From Thuidium tamariscinum (Eukaryota > Streptophyta > Bryopsida > Hypnales > Thuidiaceae): a stretch of DNA of 64,000 bases. Where the stretch lies: the NCBI GenBank assembly GCA_947034885.2, contig OX344758.2, positions 3,412,501-3,476,500 of the forward strand, read 5' to 3'. Below are positions 11,928 through 24,830 of this stretch, piece by piece. The notes beneath the pieces were generated by a model. That model saw only the letters and a list, made by a program, of their open reading frames with translations, made no database searches and had not been told where the DNA came from. Numbering within the stretch: the stretch's first letter is position 1; every line of letters starts with the position of its first letter. The position numbers were made by a program, and so were the translations under genes.

Positions 11928-13132
11928 TTAACCTCTAAAGGACCATTGTTCCTGTGGGGGACAAAATGCATTTTGGCTAGGTTCCTATGACTTTAGTTTT
12001 TTATGAAACTTTTTGAAAAGATAGAAGAATTGATTAGTTTTGTGGGAATATAAATTTTATTTCAATTGGTGCCCGGGAGCAAGAGTTATACCACAAAAAG
12101 TCCAAAATTGAACTTGGTGGGTAGCAAATTTATTTTGCCAAAAGTCTAAATTAAATTAAATTATTTTTTGAATAACATGTTTTTTTCTACATGTAAAGCA
12201 TTTGTTCATTCTATTTGGACTAGTAATGAGAAAGTTATGGACAATCTTGTTTTTTAGGCAATCTAAATGTCTTCTAGAAAAAATAACTTATAGGATTCAT
12301 TTTTAAATACAATTTTCACAATTTTTCAAAAGAAATTGTTGGACAAGGTTATGTTTACTTGTTAGAGAAATCTCACAATTGGAATTATTGTGTTCCAATC
12401 CCATCCTAGAATTATTCACCATTTAGTTTTTCTTCCAATTTCAGACCTACTTCTATTTAACAATTTTGTAAAGAATGATAAACAAGTGTTTTTTTTGTGA
12501 ATTTTTCTCTGAGATTCTCAATTCAATTCTTCAACACAAACATTATAAATTCAAATTCTATACTAGTGCAAATTTTTTCCACGAATGGTTGTCTTTATTG
12601 AAATTACATACTAGAGTTCAAAAAATCTTGTTTGTTCAATGTATAATGCTCATATATTTCAATCTATATAGTTAAACTTCATTAGGGGGGATTTGAGGCC
12701 TCTGGAGGGCTGTTTTAGAACTATTCCTGAAACTATTCTTGGAATTATTGGTTGCTATTAGGCCAACAATTATCAAAAAATAAAAAAGTAAAAAATAAAA
12801 ATTGGGCCCTAAAATTTGAAAAAAGTCCAAAAAAAATTTCACAAAAAAACCTAAAGACATGGCACCCTCTCAACCACGTAGGATTCTTGCGATTCTATAT
12901 TTTCGCAACAATTTCTGCGTTCCTAGACTGTGGAAACTTGCAATCTTTTGGAGGCTTCAAATTTCTCCTAATGCATGAAATTTTACTACATGCTCTCAAT
13001 CAATTAAGTACAAGATTCTATGGCTAGATTTTTTTAAAAGAAAATTTTTGTTTCTTGAGGTGAATTCAATAGAAATGGCAATTTTGAGAGTTTTTTGGAC
13101 AAAAAAGTGGCCTAGGTCCTTTAGGCGTTGAA
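11928..13132. mobile_element. TTAA-flanked element, copy A (long, diverged)
   Basis: It starts TTAACCTCTAAAGG and ends CCTTTAGGCGTTGAA. Both ends and much of the interior align inversely with copy B (13455-14385), so A and B together form a large inverted pair. At ~1.2 kb it is longer than the other copies. No coding capacity is seen. Confidence 0.65.
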
Positions 13133-13454
13133 GGGTGCAACAAATAATAAGGTTTAGCAATGCTAAATAATGTTGGCTACTTTTCTATGAGATAGGAAAA
13201 CTCAGACCATCCATTTAAGCAATTTGTCATAATTAGGGACACCTTTTTCTAGAAAAAATATTTTTTGCAAAATTTTCTAAGGCACCCTAGATCACACTCT
13301 AGGAAAGCTCCCTTGATTTTGACACCAAAATCTAAAGAAATAAATATTCAACTACAATCAAGCATGGAGATGGTTTCAAGGTACTTTAGGGGACACTTTA
13401 AAGAAATTCTACAATCAAAGAATGGTTGTATGAACAATTTCTGGTACTCTTGTC

Positions 13455-14385
13455 TTAACCCCTAAATTCCCAAGGCCATTTTTTTTTGTCAAAAACCACT
13501 CAAAACTGCCATTTTTGCTGCATTTGTCCAAGAATACCAAAAAAAAATCATTTTCTTAGAATCTAACCATAGGATCTTGTACTTTACTTGTCTTAGCTCA
13601 CATGGTAAAAATTTCATGAAGTTTGACCATATAGATTGAAAGATATTAACGTTCAAAGTTGAAAAAGAAAGTTTTTTGGAATAGTGGACTGCAATTTTAG
13701 ATGACTTTGACTGCCAATTGTGAATTTTTTTGCTCTACAGACTTTGAATTAAAAAAAATTTATGTTGAAGAATTGAGTTAAAAGTCTAGGAATTTTTTTT
13801 AAAAAAAAACACTTGATTTTCATTCTTTAAAAAAATGCTAAATAGAAGTAGGTCCAAGATTGGAAAAAAACAAAATTGTTAATAACTCCAAGATGGGATT
13901 GAAAGACAATAATCCCAATGGTGAGATTGTTTCAGCAATCAAACACAACATTCTCATAAACAAATTTGTGAAAAATTGTGAAAATTGCATTCAGAAATGA
14001 ACCCTACGAGTTATTTTTTCATGAAGATGCTAAAATTGCCCAAAAAACAAAATTGTCTTTAACTTTCTCATTATTAGTCCAAATAGAACGAATCAAAGCT
14101 TCACATGTAGACAAAAAGAAAACATTTCAAGGGAAAGAAAAATCAATTTTTTTTTTGATTTTCTGCAATTTTTTTTGTGTTGCTTGTTGAGTTTAGTTTC
14201 AGGTTTTTGTGGTATAACTTTTGCTCCTGGGCTCCAATTGAAATAAAAATTATATTCCCACGTAGATAATCAGATTTTTTATCTTACGGGAAAGTTTCAA
14301 AACAATTCACCAAAATTTGAGATTATAGAAACCTACCCAAAATCTGATTTGTCCCCCGAGGGGACAATGGGAATTTAGGGGTTAA
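13455..14385. mobile_element. TTAA-flanked element, copy B
   Basis: It is bounded by TTAACCCCTAAATTCCC and GGGAATTTAGGGGTTAA, 931 bp. The interior aligns inversely with copy A, and its left end resembles one end of copies D-F (a CAAAAACCACTCAAAACTGCC-like stretch shortly inside). It is non-autonomous. Confidence 0.7.
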
Positions 14386-15494
14386 TCAATATGTCTATAG
14401 ATTGACAGGGATTAAATTGGATGAAGTATGATTTTTCTTGTGAATGATTATGTAATTTATTCTCAATATGAAGAATTGACATTAGAAACTTAGAATTGGA
14501 CAATTATTTCATTAGTTTCACCTTAAAGCATCCCCACGGCCCACGTTGCAAGCGGGAAAGAAGCCCAACCAAGGTTTGTGTAGTATAGGAAAAAAAGGTA
14601 GCTGACCAATGTGGAGGCAAGTTATATATTCCACTGCAAGACTCAGCAAAATAGAAGGAGGAGGATGAGCATGACATCCTAGGAGAGTTGTTGTCAAATT
14701 TGATGTGGGGATGAGGTGTCTAGGCCCTTCTTGTTTATTGTCATTATAAAAAAGATCTCCCATGTGTGGATTGTACCTCAAAAGCTACGCCAAAGCACAT
14801 ACTATGCTAGACCAAGCATTCTCCATTTCATCGTTTGCTTGGAAAATTTGGCTGTGGTCAGTTGTTTTCTAAGCCTCGTTTTGCTTACTATAGGAAAGTA
14901 CATCCAACTTGGCTTAGCCAAATACCCAGTTTGTATCTTTGGCTGGGTAGGCGTGGGATGCTCTAAGCCTACATGGCATAGAATATTAATGATCTAAGAT
15001 ATCCAACTTCTTTCTAATCACCCTCCATTTCTAGAGTCTAGGTTGTTCTACTCAATATAATTGGTGGAAGTAACTAGTTTACTATCATGCATTATGAGTC
15101 GTTGATTTCTTTTGGATTTTTTAGCAAGTCTATGGTCAGAATTAGATATACCTATATACCAAAAATAGGTTTTTGAGAATCTAAGTGAAAAAAATTTGAA
15201 GTAATCTTGTTTTTGGATGGAAAAATATGAAAAATTTCTTATCTATCTTAAATCTATTTCCCTTTATAAGAAATTTTTTTCTCCACCAAATTCAACTAGG
15301 AGCTATATTGAAGTCTTTAATCCCTAACTGCTTGAGCAACCATATATGGTTGCTCTAAATTTTAGGCTCAAATCTAAATGAGCAATTAAATTCTTTAAAT
15401 ATTTTCCAAAAAAATTTGGGGAATTTCTTGGAGTACACTATTGAAAACTTTTATTCTCTTTAGGAAAAAATAAATATTTGATTTTTGAGGGGTC
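14386..15494. other. Unrecognised DNA between TTAA-flanked copies
   Basis: 14520-15000 is more GC-rich and holds overlapping short frames on both strands, but no recognisable product. I see no clear element ends. Confidence 0.35.
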
Positions 15495-16446
15495 TTAACC
15501 CCTAAAGGACCAAACTATATTTTTTGGTAACATAGCAATTTTGGGTAGCTCACTATGGATGGAGTTTTTATTTTTTTTCTTTGAAATTTTCACACAATAT
15601 GTGACCAAAGAGTAGCTTTAAGGCCCAACAATTTTCATGACTTTTAACTACATGGTTAAAAAGTTATGATGTGATATGTTGTTTCCTTTGTTCGGCAGGC
15701 AGCTAGGGCAGCAAAAAAAACTTCTTTAAAACTTTTTTTTTCAAGAATTTGAAATTTGAAATCTGTTTCTTTGATTTTATCTAAGTGGAAAGATTTGAAT
15801 CATTCCATTTTGATTAATGAGTCAAAAGTTATGAGGATTTTTAGTTTGAGGTAGTTTGCAACTAGTTATAGAATCTCTACACTCAAAAAAAGTTTGAAAT
15901 TCTTTATTTAATTCAATTTTTAAGATTTTTGAAAAAAAATAAAAACATTGGGTGTATATTGTTTAATACAACATTACAACCATTGGAATTGTCTTCTTTT
16001 AACTCTATAAATAAATTGTTAATATTTTAGTATTTTGATTCATTTTCTACTTCTATCTACTTATCATTTTTTTCCTATGTGTTGTGCAATTCCAAATGAT
16101 CTGAAATTTTTTAAGCATGTAGCCAACTTCACTTGAAGAATGAATCCAAAGAGTTACAATCATTTTGAACATTTTTCCATACAAATATGGTCTTCTGAAG
16201 TGCGGCTGCCCGGATTTTTGCAATGGTAAAAAATGATTTTTGTCACTTCAAACACTAATATCTTGCAATCTAAACAGTGGAAATTGCTGAAATTTTTTTC
16301 ACATCTTTTTAAACTTATGTTCTAAGAGACCCTACGGTTACTTTGGTCTAAAAATGTTTTTTTCTTAAAATTTGGTAGTTGTCTAAGAAATGATAGTTTT
16401 GAAGTGGTTTTGGTGAAAACATAGTCAAAAACCTAATAGGGGTTAA
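15495..16446. mobile_element. TTAA-flanked element, copy C
   Basis: It runs TTAACCCCTAAAGGACC ... CCTAATAGGGGTTAA, 952 bp. The left interior (GGTAACATAGCAATTTTGGG, then GCTCACTATGGATGG) matches copies D and E. The core near 16200 (TGCGGCTGCCCGGATTTTTG) recurs in D, E and F. Confidence 0.75.
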
Positions 16447-16897
16447 AAGGCATGCATATAACATTAGTGGAGAGTAAAGCTTGTCAATTTTACTTCATTT
16501 TTTGGTTTTGTGCACTACTTGCTAATTTCACTTGATTTGAGATCTAAGAAATTGTACTTATCCAAATGCTTTGAAAATGGTCCTTGTAGAAAGTATAAAG
16601 TGTTTTCATGATTTTCACTATTGAAAATTTAAATATGTAAGTATTGATTTGAAGCTATTTGTAATCTCTATTTATAAAAATATTTGTATTTCATCAACTG
16701 CAAGGTGGATTGTGTAATGAATTTGATAGCTTTTCAAGTGAAGTAAAGTTTTTTGAAAGTACATTATAATGTACTAACACTATTTGCATTTGTTCATGTC
16801 ATTGTTAATCCCATAAAACTTCAATATACAAATTATGCCTCCCTCTGACATCCCTGTTCAAACCCAAGTTTTCTTTACGATTAACTCTAGTGACCAT
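16447..16897. other. AT-rich intergenic DNA
   Basis: No supported feature between copy C and the tail of the LINE at 16.9 kb. Confidence 0.4.
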
Positions 16898-18060
16898 AAC
16901 TTTTTTTCTTTTTTTTTAACAAATGAAAGTGGCTCTACCTTCTTTCTTTTTTCTGAAACAAATGGACCAAATTCCATTGAAAAGGAAAAAATTACATCAA
17001 ACCAGAAGCAGAGCCTCGACGGAAATATTTTAACTTTTTGTAAGAGCCATGGCAAAATCAACTTAAACTACAATAAGCAACAATCAAAGAAGCAAATCGA
17101 GAAGGCCAGTGCCATGAATTCGAGGTCTGTGACCGGGGCTGCAAGCTAGGCAAGGTGCCGGGCAGGTAGAAACGGGTGAGACCAAGCCAGAGGCTCCTAA
17201 TTTTGGTGAACCAAATCCCATCTAAGGTGGGTACACCTAAAATTGCACCTCACCTAAAAGTGCCATCTATAGTTGTTGTACATTTCTGAATTCCATTATG
17301 TACCTATTTGGCTAGAGCGCTTTTAGAAACAAACTTTGAACCTTAATAACTTTTGCATACTGTATCCAAATGCTGCGTTTTTTGGTGCATTGGAATGTGC
17401 TTTCACTTGCCAAGAAGACTGTATGAAAATTTGATCAGACCATTAATAGTTACTAGGCACAGTACCAAAAAGTGGTACTTTTAGGTGTACCCACCTTAAG
17501 TTGGAGGTGGGTTCTGGAGCCAAAGGAGTCTGTCTGAAGCCAGGTGTTGTCAAATTTCCTGACAAAGTTTGCTGATTTGTCTGCATACATAGTGCGCAGC
17601 TTCGTGGTCTTGAGCCAAGCCACGTGCATATGGTCGGTGAAGTTGCTGTGGTGGCCATATGTTGTTGTTAAAACAGATGGCGGTGCGATCTAGCCAGGCA
17701 ACCCAAATGACAGAGCCTCTAAACAAGGACCACATTGAAGAACCCTTTTGCAATTGACGAGGGAGTTTAGAGCCAAGGATGCACTGCTGCCACGTCAAAG
17801 CTGGCCATGTGCCAGAACTTGGAGGAATGTGGAGGGCAGAATAGAGGACTGGGAGAGCAAAGTTCCATGCATGGTGAGTTTTCTCGTGATGAAAGAATCT
17901 GTGAAGAATGGTCTTGTCAACTCCAGCCTCGCAACTGATGCATAAGGGAGAGATGTCAGGGTTAGCCACCTTCCTCCAACAATGAACAGCAACCGCACGG
18001 TGATAAACAGAGGGCAGGGAGAACTGACCCCCTCGCTTGGCCACTTGGGTAAAACGCTGT
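16898..18060 (-). mobile_element. LINE (plant L1-type) 3' fragment
   Basis: This is the 3' end of an L1-type retrotransposon on the minus strand. The T-rich run at 16898-16918 is the poly-A side, next to a ..CCATTTGTTTCA.. tail. The minus frame from about 18095 to 17550 reads like the zf-RVT region that ends plant LINE ORF2: CISCEAGVDKTILHRFF, a second His pair in HHEKTHHAW, then SLFRGSVIWVAWLDRTAI. It is a 5'-truncated fragment without the reverse transcriptase core. A mariner-like MITE (17223-17498) is inserted in it. Confidence 0.75.
17223..17498. mobile_element. Mariner/Stowaway-like MITE, intact ends
   Basis: Perfect 20-bp inverted ends: TAAGGTGGGTACACCTAAAA at 17223-17242 and its exact complement at 17479-17498. 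Counting the outer TA as target site, the element is 272 bp with TA on each side. It sits inside the LINE fragment, so it is younger than that LINE. Confidence 0.85.
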
Positions 18061-18119
18061 AATTTTTTATTTTTCACACAAATTTTTTTTTGCAAATTTT
18101 GAATTCATATCAGAGACCG

Positions 18120-18560
18120 CAAATTAGCTATGGGGTGATGAAAGTAGGGGTGATCATGGCCCAAACTAGGGGACTTTTTGTTTTGATTGCACCTCTGGTA
18201 AAACATGGTAAGGCCGAGCGAGGGGGCCAATCCACCCAGATCATAAACAGACCAAAGGAAAGTGACTCTAACTTTGAAGGTGTCCGTAACTCCCTGGCAA
18301 TGAAATTCTGTTTCATTTGTTTCAAAAAAGGTGTCCGGAACTTTGTGCCCTCCCTGATGGGACCAACCATACCCTCCCTCATGAATCAGGATGTCTGAAG
18401 AGGACAAATATGTATGGGCCCCTTCTGGGGGAGTCACAGTACTAAAGCTGTCTGAAAGGGTTGGCAGGAAATAATTGTTTGAAAAAATGTCTGAAAGTGT
18501 TGGTTTGCTGTTCTTAATGCAATGGGCCCTGCCCAGTTGTTCAAAAAAAAAGAAAAAAAG
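18120..18560 (+). mobile_element. Retroposon 3' tails on the plus strand
   Basis: Two tails are visible. One ends near 18330 (CAATGAAATTCTGTTTCATT then TGTTTCAAAAAA). A second ends at 18540-18560 with GGGCCCTGCCCAGTTGTTCA followed by an A-rich run. Both look like LINE or SINE 3' ends inserted next to each other. 5' limits cannot be set. Confidence 0.5.
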
Positions 18561-18696
18561 AAATGTCGGAAAAAAAAAAGAAGGGACAATCAAAGTTGTC
18601 AAAGTTAACAAGATTTAAACAATCAAGTTGTGGAAAAAACATTGAAACATCCAATGTTCGCCAAAAAGTTCAAAAGTCCACAACCAAGTGCAATCA

Positions 18697-19340
18697 AGTT
18701 TTTTTTTTTTTTGAAACAAATGGAATTACATTGCAAAACACCAAGTACAAAGCAGCCAAGCTTGATAGGCTGGACAAAAGGAGGAGGAAAGAGAGAGGAG
18801 GAGAGAAACTACATAAAGAGACAAGGATCATGTCCGTGTCTGGTCCAAACTATACTATCACCCACTCTAGTAGCAAGCACTAGGGAATGAACCCATCATG
18901 TATCAAAGTTCAAGCAGATCCTATTAACTTGTTGGAGGCGGCGCTTGGCTTGACGTTTGGCTTTAAGGAGTACTGCCCTGCTAGTGTCAAGAAGGACCTC
19001 CCATAAAGTAGTATGGATACGAATTGGAGGCCAACGTTCTTAGGCGAATATAATTTTGTTTTTAGAGACCCATATGCCCAGCAAGTAGCTCCCCTAAAGA
19101 CGTGCCATATTGTCTTGAATGCATAGGGTTTTCAGTACAATCAATACCAATCCGTCATTAAACAATGTACTATGAACAAAAATTTTGGAGGCAAGAGGAA
19201 GGAATAACTTCATTGACATTTTGTGTGAATGGCGGGTACAAAGGTCATTTTATAATCAACCCCATTGTCTGTCAAGAACCTTAAAAAGTATGGAATAGTT
19301 TGAAGATAGTGAAAGCTTGACCACTCATTGTGAAAATGTA
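18697..19340 (-). mobile_element. LINE 3' fragment, second copy
   Basis: A T-run at 18699-18713 followed by GAAACAAATGGAATTACATT marks the poly-A side of a minus-strand LINE. Reading leftward from about 19120, one frame gives LLGIWVSKNKIIFA and then RIHTTLWEVLLDTSRAVLL, the pattern that ends plant LINE ORF2, with several interruptions. Confidence 0.6.
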
Positions 19341-19725
19341 GGAGTTGTGTTCAGAGTAGAATTTTCGACCTCATTTTGGCATAGTAAAATATTTTTTTAC
19401 AAAAAACTTTGAGTGAAAAAAATTGAAAAATCAAGAAACCACTCATTTCTAGAAACTCAATTGTGATTTTAAGCCTCTAAAAGAAGTTATGGACAAAATT
19501 TAGGGAGGATGTTCACAAATGTCAAAGAAAATGTCGCTTCCACCCCCTCTCTAAACTTTGTCTAAATTTTTTGATTAGAAGGTTGAAATCTCAAACAATT
19601 TTTTGAAAATAAAATTTGGCTTGATTTTCCGAATTAAATCTATCCAAATCCTTTTGGGAAAAATTATTTTTCATTTCTTAAGTGAGGTCTAAAATTCTAC
19701 TTTTACCAAAAAGTCTACTTTTGAC
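19341..19725. other. AT-rich intergenic DNA
   Basis: No supported feature. Confidence 0.4.
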
Positions 19726-20677
19726 TTAACCCCTAAATGTATTTGACTATGTTTTGCCAAAAACACTCCAAAACTGCCACTTCTAGTACAACACCAAAAT
19801 CTTTTTTTAAGAACATCTTAAGACAAATAAAACCGTAGGATCTTATAGTAAACTAGTTTGAGAATATGTGGAAAAAATTTCAGAAATTTCCACCGTTTAG
19901 ATTGCAAGATAATAGTGTTTGAATTGTCAAAAATGCTTTTTTTGTCCCTGCGAAAATCCGGGCAGCTGCACTTCAGTAGCTCACTTTTGTATAAAAAAAA
20001 GTCCAAAATGGTTGTTACTCTTTTGATTCATTATTTTAGTCAAGTTATCTACATGCCTAAAAAATTTCAAATCATTTGGAGTTGTACAACATGTAGAAAA
20101 CAATTAGTAAGTAGAAAGAGGTAGAAAATGAATCAAAATATTAAAGTAGTGATAATTAATTTTTGAAATTGAAAATTTCCAATCCCAATGGTTGTAATGT
20201 TGTAATAGACAATCTTCACCTAATGTGTTAATTTTTTTCAAAAATATTAAAAATTGAGTAAAATAATGGACTTCAAAGTTTATTTTGGAGTAGAGATTCC
20301 ATAACTTCCCACAAACTACCTTCAAACTAAAACTCCCATAACTTTCATTTCACAAATCAAAATGGAATAATTAAAATCTTTCCAAGTAGATAAAAATCTA
20401 AAGAATGAATTTCAAATTTCAAATTTTAGAAAAAGTGATTTTTGAAGAAGTTTTTTTAGCTGCCCGGGCTGCCCGCCGAGCAAAAGAAATCACATGTCAT
20501 GCAATAACTTTTTATTCATGTTGTCAAAAGTTATGAAAATTGTTGGGCCTTAAAGCTACTCCTCGGACACATATTGTGTGAAAATTTCAAAGAAAAAAAA
20601 ATAAAAACTCCATTCGTAGTGAGCTGCCCAAAATTGCTATGTTGCCAAAAAACGAAGTTTGGGCGTTTAGGGGTTAA
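19726..20677. mobile_element. TTAA-flanked element, copy D
   Basis: TTAACCCCTAAATGTATTTG at the left and GGGCGTTTAGGGGTTAA at the right, 952 bp, the same length as copy C but in opposite orientation. Its right interior (GCTCACTACGAATGGAG-type motif, reversed) matches the left interior of C and E. Confidence 0.8.
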
Positions 20678-21980
20678 CTATAAGTAGTTAGCTCCTACTA
20701 ATCCTAGTTTATTCTATCTTATGTTGGTTGTTTTACTTCCTATCACCCTACTTGCATAGAAAACTTCTTCTATATGCTCAAAAAATAACCACCTCTATGC
20801 TCAAAAAATAATTGGCTTTTGAAGCTATGTAAGATAATTATTGACTATTTTTTGTTTCTTTGAATTTAATGTCAAATTTTTCACAGTTAAATTTCAAAGT
20901 ATAGGAGTTGTTTTTCATACTTTAATTAATTATTTGGCATTAGTACATTGCAACAATGCTATAGCTAAAATACCAAATTTTTTTAAATGAAAGAAGTTTT
21001 GCATTTCATAGAAAATAAGGAGAAAATATGAAGGTACTCAAAGAAGACCAATCTGATTCCATACTTTGTCTAATTCCAACCCCTTCTTATGACTCCAATT
21101 TTGTCTACTCAATCATCCAAATCGATTTAAAAAAAATGCAAATCCATTCAAGATTTTCACAAAATCAATGCCATTAATGGATAATGTGTCAATACATGAT
21201 TGGTGAATTCTTAAATGCAAATAAATATATAGAATAATGGATTCTTAATAGGACATTTATGACTCCACTCTATGGACAATTTTATAATTTCAAGGTAGCT
21301 TACTTTAGAAATTTATAGAAAATCAAATTTTGATTAAGAAATTATAACTCCACTTGCCAATGATTTGTGAAACTATACACAATTTTGAAAAATATGTCCC
21401 CCCCCCCCTCCCCAACCCCCCATTGGAGTTAGCTCTAACATATTCAGATTACAAATTAGTGTGGTAATAGGCCTATCTAACCAAATAATTAATTGTCTAT
21501 TGAAATTTTCTAAATCTTTTTTGGATAACTTGTAGTTTGTTATCTCCCTTTTCTTATCATCAAACCATTGTGTTATTCTAAATAATGAAATTAGGTTGCT
21601 TTTACAATAAGGTTGTCATAGCCCAAGAAAATTGCTTTACAAACCATCAAAGTCAATAAATACTTTTACAATATTTTCATTTGTGTACATGGAGGTTCAT
21701 GAGTCCCAATTACAACAATACCTAATTCAAAAGTAGTGCACTTTTGTACAATAATAGTAAATATTTGTATAAGATCAACTAAATTTCAAGAAATTAGTGT
21801 GAAGCAACCTTATTTCACTAATTAGTGTAGTGAAATGCACTCTTTTCAATAAGGATTGTGTTTCCAAAATGCCATTATACTATTGGTAGATTTTGGAACC
21901 CTATTAAAGTTTATTTGTACTTGTCTAAAACATCCAATTTGGCTTCTATTTGGAACAACAATGAATATGAAGCCCTCATT
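20678..21980. other. AT-rich intergenic DNA
   Basis: No gene. A C-tract lies at about 21401-21420. Confidence 0.4.
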
Positions 21981-22919
21981 TTAACCCCTAAATGCTCAAA
22001 TTGCGTTTTTTTGGCAACATAGCAATTTGGGGGAGCTCACTACGAATGGAGTATTTATTTAGTTTTCTTTAAAATTTTCACTCAATATATGTCCAAGGAG
22101 TAGCTTTAAGGCCCAATAATTTTCATAACTTTTGACAACATGGATAAAAAGTTATGCATGATATGTGATTTATCTTATTTGGTGGGCAACCCAAGTAGCT
22201 AAAAAAACTTCTTCAAAAATCACTTTTCTTAAAATTTAAAATTTAAAATTGGTTATTTAGATTTTTATCTACTTGTAAAGATTTTAATTATTCCATTTTG
22301 ATTTATGAAATGAAAGTTATGGGAGTTTTAGTTTGAAGGTAGTTTGTAGGAAGTTATGGAATCTCTACTCCAAAATAAACTTTGAAGTCCTTTATTTAAC
22401 TCAATTTTTAATATTCTGACAAATAACAAAAACATTAGGTGAAGATTGTCTATTTCAACATTACAACCATTGGATTGGAAATTTTCAATTTCACAAATTT
22501 ATTATTATTATTTTAGTATTTTGAATCATTTTCTACCTCTTTCTTCTTATTAATTTTTTCTACATATTGCACAATTCCAAATGATTTGAAATTTTTTAGG
22601 TATGTATCCAACTTGACTAGAAGAATGAATCCAAAGAGTATCAACAAATTTGGAGCTTTTTTCATACAAAGTGAGCTACTGAAGTACATCTGCCCAAATT
22701 TTTGTATGGACAAAAAATAGGTATTTGACAATTCAAACTATTATCTTGCAATCTACATAGTGGAAATTTTTTCCACATATTCTCAAACTAGTGTACTATA
22801 AGATCCTACAGTTTCATCTATCTTAAAATGTTTTTTTCTTAAAAATTTGGGTCTTGTACTAGAAGTAGTAGTTTTGGAGTGTTTTTGGCAAAACATAGTC
22901 AAATACATTTAGGAGTTAA
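21981..22919. mobile_element. TTAA-flanked element, copy E
   Basis: TTAACCCCTAAATGCTC at the left and CATTTAGGAGTTAA at the right, 939 bp, same orientation as C. It shares the AACATAGCAATTTGGG left interior and the CATAGTCAAATACATTTAGG right interior of the family. Confidence 0.8.
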
Positions 22920-23780
22920 AGTTCATATCCTAATTGTCATGCAATCCTTTTTGTCAAATAATCCTAAAATATTTTTCAAAGCAACATGTAAATATGGGAG
23001 TGAAAGATCCATTTTGGATAGATTAGTAATCACTATTTTAATAAAAATCATAGTTTATTTATACATATATTGCCCAAAAAATACAATCTAAGAGAATCTA
23101 AAGTCTTTCTTCAATTGTCAATAAGATCCAACAAAAATCAAGACAATCTAATAATAGAAATTCATTTTGTAACATCTATTTGGGTGCTTTGATATTTGTT
23201 TACCTTCCAAATTGAGATTGATGAGGCAATATTTGTTTACCTTCCAATGTGAAATCCTTATATAGAGGCAATTGTATATTCATATTTGTACAAGAAGTAG
23301 AACCTACAAAAACAACCAAATATCTATAGAATTAGTCCATCGTCATTTTCATTGTGCCATGATTCTTCTTTGTATTTGGACAATTCTAAGCATCTATTGT
23401 ACCAATTTAAATTAATCTCCAAAATTCTTTTACTTTGGATGGCCAAATTTCCCTTCCAAACCTTCATTCTAAAGACAATGCAATTTTTTTTAATGATTTC
23501 TATTTTTGTTGCATTCAACTTTTGGATCTTTTTGGTTATAATAACATGTTGAAGTATATCTTCTTAATATTTGAAGTATGAAATCCAACCAATTACAAAA
23601 ACATAATGTTTAAACTTAAAGAATCAAATTTAGTAGTCTTTTTTAATGGTACAATTATGTCTTATAAGATTTTCAAGAAAAAAACATGTATTTTACAACT
23701 TGAATAAGTATAAAGTATGCTTGAAATTAGAATTGGGAATCTACGGGAAAATTTTAATGAAGAAAAATTTGACCTCATTT
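22920..23780. other. AT-rich intergenic DNA
   Basis: No supported feature; the short frames at 23324-23552 overlap on opposite strands. Confidence 0.4.
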
Positions 23781-24300
23781 TTAACCCCTAAAGGTTTTTG
23801 ACTATGTTTTCACTACAAACACTCTAAAATTTCAATTTCTAATATAAGTGCAAAGTTTTAGAATTTTTTCCACACATCTAACTGTAGGATCTCATAATAA
23901 GGTGGTTTCACATGATGTGGAAAAAATTTCAAAAATTTTCACCATGTAGATTGCAAGATATTTGCATTTGAATTGATAAAAATCCTTTATTATCCTTTCA
24001 AAAATCTGGGCAACTACACTTCACAATGTCACATTTGTGTGAAGAAATGTTCAAAATGGTGCTTATTCTTTGAATTCATCCTTCAATGTAAGTTGGCTAC
24101 ATTCTAAAAAAATTCAAATCATTTGGAATTGTACAACATATAGGAAAAAAATAATAAATAGAAAGAAATAGAAAATGATTCAAAATACTAAATTGTGAAA
24201 ATTTTATTTATAAAAATGAAAATTGCCAATTCCAATGCCCCAATGGTTGTATTATTGTAATAAATAATCTTCACCCAATGTTTTAAATTTTTTTCAAAAT
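23781..24300. mobile_element. TTAA-flanked element, copy F (one end only)
   Basis: It begins TTAACCCCTAAAGGTTTTTG, the same end as copy D, and follows D inward to about 24300 (TCACCCAATG), after which the match is lost. No second terminus is seen, so it is truncated. Confidence 0.65.
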
Positions 24301-24554
24301 TGTTGTTATTAGTTATCCAACTTTTTCAAAATTGGTGTTATTAGCTATTCAACTTTTATTTTCAATTTATGCTTATTTGAGGTTTATTGGCTTGGGCAAC
24401 AAAGTTTGAAACATTGATTTCATTATTCTTTTTTGGATTGATGAATAGGAAATTGTAGACCAAAAATGGAGCAATGATTTTTTAATCCTAGAACAAATTA
24501 TAATGACAAATAGTAGATAAATAGAGACAAAGGCAAATATTGTGATTGTAATTT

Positions 24555-24830
24555 TTAACTTCAAAACCATTTATAGCAACATATATTGGTATAGAAAATA
24601 GAATTAGAGACTATGATTTTTGCTTTCAAGAACTATTGTTATAGTAGCAAATTTTAGCTTTAGAATCGTATTTTAGGAGTATGGCTTTGTATTTCAAAAA
24701 CTATTTATAGTAGCAAATATTGGCTTTACAGATATACTTAAAGATTGGAAATTTGTATTTCGATTTTTTCCATAGTAATGGATCTTTGCTTTAGAGACAC
24801 AAATTATAGACTACACTTTTTATTTCAGTT
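24555..24830. repeat. Imperfect ~66-bp tandem repeat
   Basis: Units begin near 24571, 24637, 24708 and 24771 with variants of TTATAGTAGCAAATATTGGC, spaced 63-71 bp. About four diverged copies, AT-rich, no coding sense. Confidence 0.6.

Noticed and set aside
11928-24300. Interstitial telomere repeats, because of CCCTAAA.
   Set aside because: Each occurrence is a single unit at the edge of a TTAA-flanked element, with a matching inverted end; no tandem array.
24555-24830. CRISPR-like array from regularly spaced repeats.
   Set aside because: The units are adjacent, diverged and AT-rich in a plant nuclear context; no constant direct repeat with unique spacers.
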